From contig JAKSZT010054399.1 of NCBI GenBank assembly GCA_026826555.1, forward strand, positions 8,699,559-8,763,558: a stretch of 64,000 nt of DNA, written 5' to 3'. Of this stretch, positions 59,583 through 64,000 are shown piece by piece. The position numbers were made by a program, and so were the translations under genes. Position 1 is the first letter of the stretch; each line of letters begins with the position of its first letter. This DNA comes from Tolypeutes matacus (lineage: Eukaryota > Chordata > Mammalia > Cingulata > Chlamyphoridae). The notes beneath the pieces are model-generated. The model did not search any database. It worked only from the letters and a program-made list of their open reading frames with translations, and was not told the origin of the DNA.

Positions 59583-60074
59583 TGTTAACTTCATGTGTCG
59601 ACTTGGCTGGTTATCTTATCCAGATTAAGCAAGCACTGGCCTGACTATTACTGTGAGAATATTTCATAGATGGATTTAACTCATTAGTCAGTTGATTGCA
59701 TATATGACTGAGAACATCTACACTGAACAAAGGAGATTGTCTTCAACAATGGGAAGAGCCTTCTCATCCAATCAGTTGGGGAACTTAAGGTAAGAACCGA
59801 GGATTTCAGGAGTCAGAAAGAAAAATTTCTAACACTACTTCAGCTAGCCAGCTTCTCCTGAGGAATTCAATGTATTTTTATCTGAGTTTCCAACTTGCAT
59901 CATCTTCTCCTGGGGAATTCAACTTCACCTTCATCCACTTTCCATCTACAGCCTGCCTTATGACACTCAGACTTGCCAATCCCTAAAGCTGTGTGAGGCA
60001 ATTCCTATAATAAATCTGTATATATATATATATCCTATCATGTCTATTTATTTGGAACCCTGACTAATATGTCA
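59583..60074 (+). mobile_element. ERVL-class LTR (MLT2-like), sense
   Basis: Begins TGTTAACTTCATGTGTCGAC and ACTTGGCTGG, contains CATCCAATCAGTTGGGGAAC, CAGACTTGCCAATCCC and GCAATTCCTATAATAAATCT (polyadenylation-signal context), a short TA tract at 60019-60033, and ends GAACCCTGACTAAT. Same family as the inverted copy at 53.9 kb. No internal retroviral sequence or clear TSD; probably solo. Confidence 0.75.
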
Positions 60075-60109
60075 AGGAATTTATCAATCAAGGAATCTTG
60101 ATCCTTCAA

Positions 60110-61700
60110 GGGCATTTAAAATTGTTGAGCACACCTTCCTTGAAACCTTTTCTCTCTTGCCTTCCATGTGACCACACTCTTCTTATCTCACTGGCGTTTT
60201 CATCTGTCTGTTGCTGGTTCTACTTCTTAACCCAGCTCCTAATCTTTAGCCTTTTCTAAGATTTAGTGCTGAGACCTGTTCATTATAAACAGTCACTCAC
60301 TGATTCGGTGCCTTGGATTTAAATACCAACAAATATTGATATCCACTAAAGAGTTATCCCCAATTATAAATGGATGCCAATCTGCCTTGAGCTCCAGACT
60401 CATCTAGTATAGTGCCACCTTTGAGGCATGTAATGAACTTAAATTTAGTGTGCCTAAAGCAAATCCCTTGATTTCTCTGCCCAAATCCTGCTCTCCTGCA
60501 GTGTTTTTTTAATTTAGTTTGTAAACTTTCTCAGTTAATGGTATCTTCATCTACACAGTTATTTAACTGAAAACATAGGAATCATTGTTGACTCTTCTCC
60601 ACATCCAATTCATCAGCAAAATATAATCCAAATACAACCACTTTGCACCATTTCCACAATTACTATTCTATTCCAAGCTACTGATGTTACTATCAGAACT
60701 GCTGTTGTTTCTTCCTAACTAGTCTTTCTGCATCTTCTCTTTGTCAATATAGTCCCTTCTCTTCATAGCAGTCCTAGAGAACTTCTTGAAGTTTAACTGA
60801 GATCCTATTACTCTTCCAGCTTAAACTCTAATGATTTCCCCCCAAACTCAAAATTCTTTACTATGGTTTACAAGGTGCTAAATGATCTGGGCCCTGCTTA
60901 TCCCTCCATCTTCTTCTGTTATCACTCACCCCTTGCTTATCCCTTCATCCTCATCTCCTATCACTCTTCCCCCTTCCTTATCCCCCCATCTCTTCTCCTA
61001 TCACTCTCCCCCTTGCTTATCCCCCCATCTCTTCTCCTATCATTCTCCCCCTTCTTTATCCCCCCATCTCTTCTCCTAATACTCCAGCCTTGCTTATCCC
61101 TCCATTTTCTAGTGCCATCACTCTCCCCTTCTTGCTTATCCCCCATCTCTTCTTCTATCACTCTCCCCCTTGCTTATCCCCCCATCTCTTCTCCTATCAC
61201 TCTCCCCCTTGCGTATCCCCCATCTTTTCTCCTGACACTCTTCCCCCCTTTCATATCCCCCATCTTCTTCTCCTATCTTTCTTCCCTCTCCTTATTCACT
61301 ATCTTTCAGATACACCAGCATTCCTTCCATTTTCGGACCCATGCTAAGCTCACCCCCTTCTCAGGGCATCTATGCCCAATGGTCCTTTCTCCTGGAATGT
61401 TGTGTATCCAGATCTTTATTTGGTTATTTCCTTCTCAACATTTGGGCCTCAGCTCCAATTTCACCTCCTCAAAAAGCCTCCTCAACCATCTTACCTAAAG
61501 TAGCTGATGAAAGCTTTCCCCAACCCCCTTGGTCATTTCTTCTTCCTGTTTCATTTCTTCATAGAACTCAGCATGCTCTGGAATCACTTTAATAATTACA
61601 TGTTAAATTACTTACGGTCTAACCCCACCAGACTGGCAGATCCTTGGGGAAAGAGGCCTTCTCTGTCTTGCTCTCTGCTGTGTTATAAGCCTTTATGCCT
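60110..61700 (+). mobile_element. L2 LINE 3' region, sense, with internal tandem array
   Basis: Long old L2 copy. It shows L2 blocks in order: GAGCTCCAGACTCATC, CATCCAATTCATCAGCAAAA, AATTCTTTACTATGGTTTAC, CTAAATGATCTGGGCCCTGC, then after the array CTCAGGGCATCTATGCCC, CATTTCTTCATAGAACTCAG and AGACTGGCAGATCC. The stretch after CTGGGCCCTGC is expanded into about ten 39-bp repeats (60894-61291). No intact reading frame of the parent element remains. Confidence 0.8.
60894..61291 (+). repeat. 39-bp minisatellite inside the L2
   Basis: About ten head-to-tail units of 38-42 bp. Each begins like TTGCTTATCCCCCCATCTC and continues TTCTCCTATCACTCTCCCCC. Units 3, 4 and 8 are nearly identical; the outer ones are diverged. 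The basic unit is 13 codons, so a stop-free unit keeps long frames open, including a 211-codon frame at 60863-61498 rich in Ser, Leu and Pro. Those frames are by-products of the repeat. Confidence 0.9.
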
Positions 61701-61702
61701 TT

Positions 61703-61717
61703 GGGGGGGGGGGGGGG
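61703..61717 (+). repeat. G15 homopolymer
   Basis: Uninterrupted run of 15 G at the junction between the end of the L2 and the antisense L1 fragment. It could form a G-quadruplex; its length is prone to polymerase slippage and sequencing error. Confidence 0.9.
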
Positions 61718-61724
61718 TTTACGT

Positions 61725-62130
61725 TACTTTTTTCTAATAGACTTTATATTCGAGCAAATTTAAATGACAAAAAAAACTTGGGTAGGAAGTACAGAGAGTT
61801 CCTTATACCTCCCCCATATGCATATTTTTCTCTGTTATCTTTCATTAATGTGGTATATCTGTTACAATTGATGAATCAGTACTTATATCTTATTATTAAC
61901 TAAAGTCCATAGTTTACATTGGGGTTCACTCTTTGTGTTTACAGTTCTATAGGTTTTTACAAATGTAAAATGTCATATACCTACCATTGCAGCATCATAC
62001 AGAACAGTTTCCATGCCCTAAAAATGTCCTCTGCTCTCCTATTCATTCTTCCCATCTGCTGAACCCCAGGCAACCACTGATCTTTTTACTGTCTTTATAG
62101 TTTTGCCTTTTTTTGAATATCATATACATG
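61725..62130 (-). mobile_element. L1 3'-end fragment, antisense
   Basis: Antisense L1 3'-UTR: CATTAATGTGGTATATCTGT, TTGATGAATCAG, CATAGTTTACATTGGGGTTC and CCAGGCAACCACTGATC. Same general family as the fragments at 28.3 and 42.9 kb. Confidence 0.7.
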
Positions 62131-62164
62131 GGCATAATGCTATAAGTTTTTAAAGAAAGCCTGA

Positions 62165-62310
62165 TACTCAGGTTTCAGGTCAAAAAGACCTGGGTTTGAA
62201 TCAAGGCTAACATTTGAATACTCAACTGTAATAATAAAGACACTAATGCATCTTTGTGGGGTTGTAAGATTAAAGATAAATATCTAAATTGCCTCTGGGA
62301 TCAATCAGCA
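62165..62310 (+). repeat. MIR SINE fragment
   Basis: CAAAAAGACCTGGGTTTGAA matches the MIR 5' region, and GGGGTTGTAAGATTAAAGAT the downstream core. Confidence 0.55.
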
Positions 62311-62329
62311 GTACCTATAAACTCTTCCC

Positions 62330-62620
62330 TAAAACCAGCCACCCCTCCCTCTTTAATTCATCCTGCAAAGAGATTCCATAATATTCTTCCTAAAATGCTG
62401 TGATATTTTCTTATGACCACTTTCTGCTTAATTATTCACTACTACCTCTTTTATAGCATCTCCAGGTTGTGGAGTAATTTTGTGTTCATGTATTTATGTT
62501 ATCTATTCCCTCTTCCCACCCCCAGCACTTAGAGTATGAGAAGGTGCCCTATCATCTCTCTGACAGAAATGTCTAGCCCAGTTCCTATTATGTAACAGGT
62601 AGTAAGGAATGTCAGTTGAA
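62330..62620 (+). repeat. L2-like LINE 3' end
   Basis: Pyrimidine-rich L2-like text ending CCCAGCACTTAGAG, then a degenerate CCCAGTTCCTATTATG. Strongly diverged. Confidence 0.4.
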
Positions 62621-62639
62621 GAACGAATTCAGTCACAAT

Positions 62640-62780
62640 GTTTTTCAGCTTTCAAGAACCGTCACATTTGGCTCTTTCAGATAAGTATTATTACCTCCTT
62701 TCACAAATGAAGAAAATAATGTCCATGACTTGTCCAAGAGGATGAAGAGAATGGGCCACAAATCCTAGATGAAAACTCAG
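62640..62780 (-). repeat. MIR SINE fragment
   Basis: Antisense MIR core: TATTATTACCTCCTTTCACA, then AATGAAGAAAATAATG and CATGACTTGTCCAAG. Confidence 0.55.
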
Positions 62781-62994
62781 ATTATTTTATTCTATTACAA
62801 ATGATTTGTGTTTTAGTAAGTTTTTTTTTATTATTATTAGTTTTCAGTTTGCATTTCTGCCTAAATTTCAAGTCCTGCCACAGTTTATTCCCTTCCTGTC
62901 TGCCTACTTGTAAGACTGCACTTTCTTATAATCAGGTCAAATTGCTCACTGTCCACTTACACCTAGATTTCTCCATGCACTGCCCTACAAGAAA

Positions 62995-63287
62995 GGGCTG
63001 CTGAGTACCCAAGAGATACAGTAGTCCAAGACAGAATCTATGATCTGTGCCTGCTGTAGAGAAAACAACTCTAAATCTTTCTAAACTCTAGCATATGAGA
63101 GCATTTGAGGGTGACCCATAATATTCCAACCTGGCTAAAATCCATTTGTAGCTAAATTATAAAGTCCTGTTGTTATTCATATGCACCTCACCCTGGGATT
63201 TTCAAGGTTGGTTCATGCCCTTGGTCAAAATGTACTCTAAGGTCACTCTGTGACATGAGCTGTTATATCAGTGCTTGATGCTGATCC

Positions 63288-63288
<1 letters not shown>
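62995..63288 (-). repeat. Unrecognised dispersed repeat, copy B
   Basis: Reverse complement of 39126-39420 at about 85% identity by eye, apart from a few small indels. It abuts the antisense L1 at its right end. Shared blocks include GACAGAATCTATGATCT, TCTAAACTCTAGCATATGAG and CCCTTGGTCAAAATGT. I see no coding potential, terminal inverted repeat or A-rich tail, and I do not recognise the family. Confidence 0.75.

Positions 63289-64000
<712 letters not shown>

Noticed and set aside
60863..61498. 211-codon open frame, the longest in the window
   Set aside because: It is produced by the 39-bp tandem array in an L2; overlapping frames are open in other registers too, and composition simply mirrors the repeat.

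Overview
This is a mammalian intergenic or intronic window, AT-rich and CpG-poor, with no operons, no CRISPR array and no convincing host protein-coding exon. Lineage-specific repeats point to a xenarthran (armadillo, sloth or anteater): a tRNA-derived DAS-type SINE at 21.2 kb, the start of another at the right edge, L1 3'-end sequences of a xenarthran type, and MaLR/ERVL-like LTRs with lineage-typical sequence. I cannot name the species or the locus.

The only recognisable gene sequence is at the right edge: a processed retrocopy of ribosomal protein L31 (63569-63951). It sits in an antisense L1 and is cut by a DAS-type SINE after codon 119 of an expected 125.

Layout. 0-5 kb: AT-rich, with an L2 interrupted by a MIR, another MIR and a MaLR-like LTR. 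5-15 kb: mostly unassigned sequence with a few old elements, a motif-dense patch at 9.0-9.5 kb and a CpG-rich patch at 14.1-14.4 kb. 15-18.4 kb: a dense repeat block with an L1 3'-UTR fragment, a solo betaretrovirus-like LTR (15733-16122) inside an older L1, and an antisense xenarthran L1 with a perfect 12-bp target-site duplication (TSD). 19-25 kb: L3/CR1, the DAS-type SINE, L2, a regulatory-looking patch at 22.3-22.8 kb and a sense L1 end. 25-33 kb: mostly unassigned sequence with MIRs, an L1 3' end and an antisense L2. 33.8-37.8 kb: a GGAA/TTCC microsatellite, LTRs and L1 ends. 38-60 kb: long unassigned stretches with MIRs, L1 fragments, three LTRs and three more motif-dense patches. 60.1-61.7 kb: an L2 with an internal 39-bp tandem array. 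61.7-63.6 kb: L1, L2 and MIR remnants plus one copy of an unrecognised repeat whose inverted partner lies at 39.1 kb.

Nothing here forms a multi-gene system. The most informative items are the nested L1 / RPL31 / SINE chimera, the solo LTR, the L2-derived minisatellite that creates spurious long ORFs, the unrecognised inverted repeat pair, the hairpins, and several repeat-free motif-dense patches that could be conserved enhancers. Repeat family names come from recalled consensus sequences, not from a search, so element ends are approximate unless a TSD is stated.
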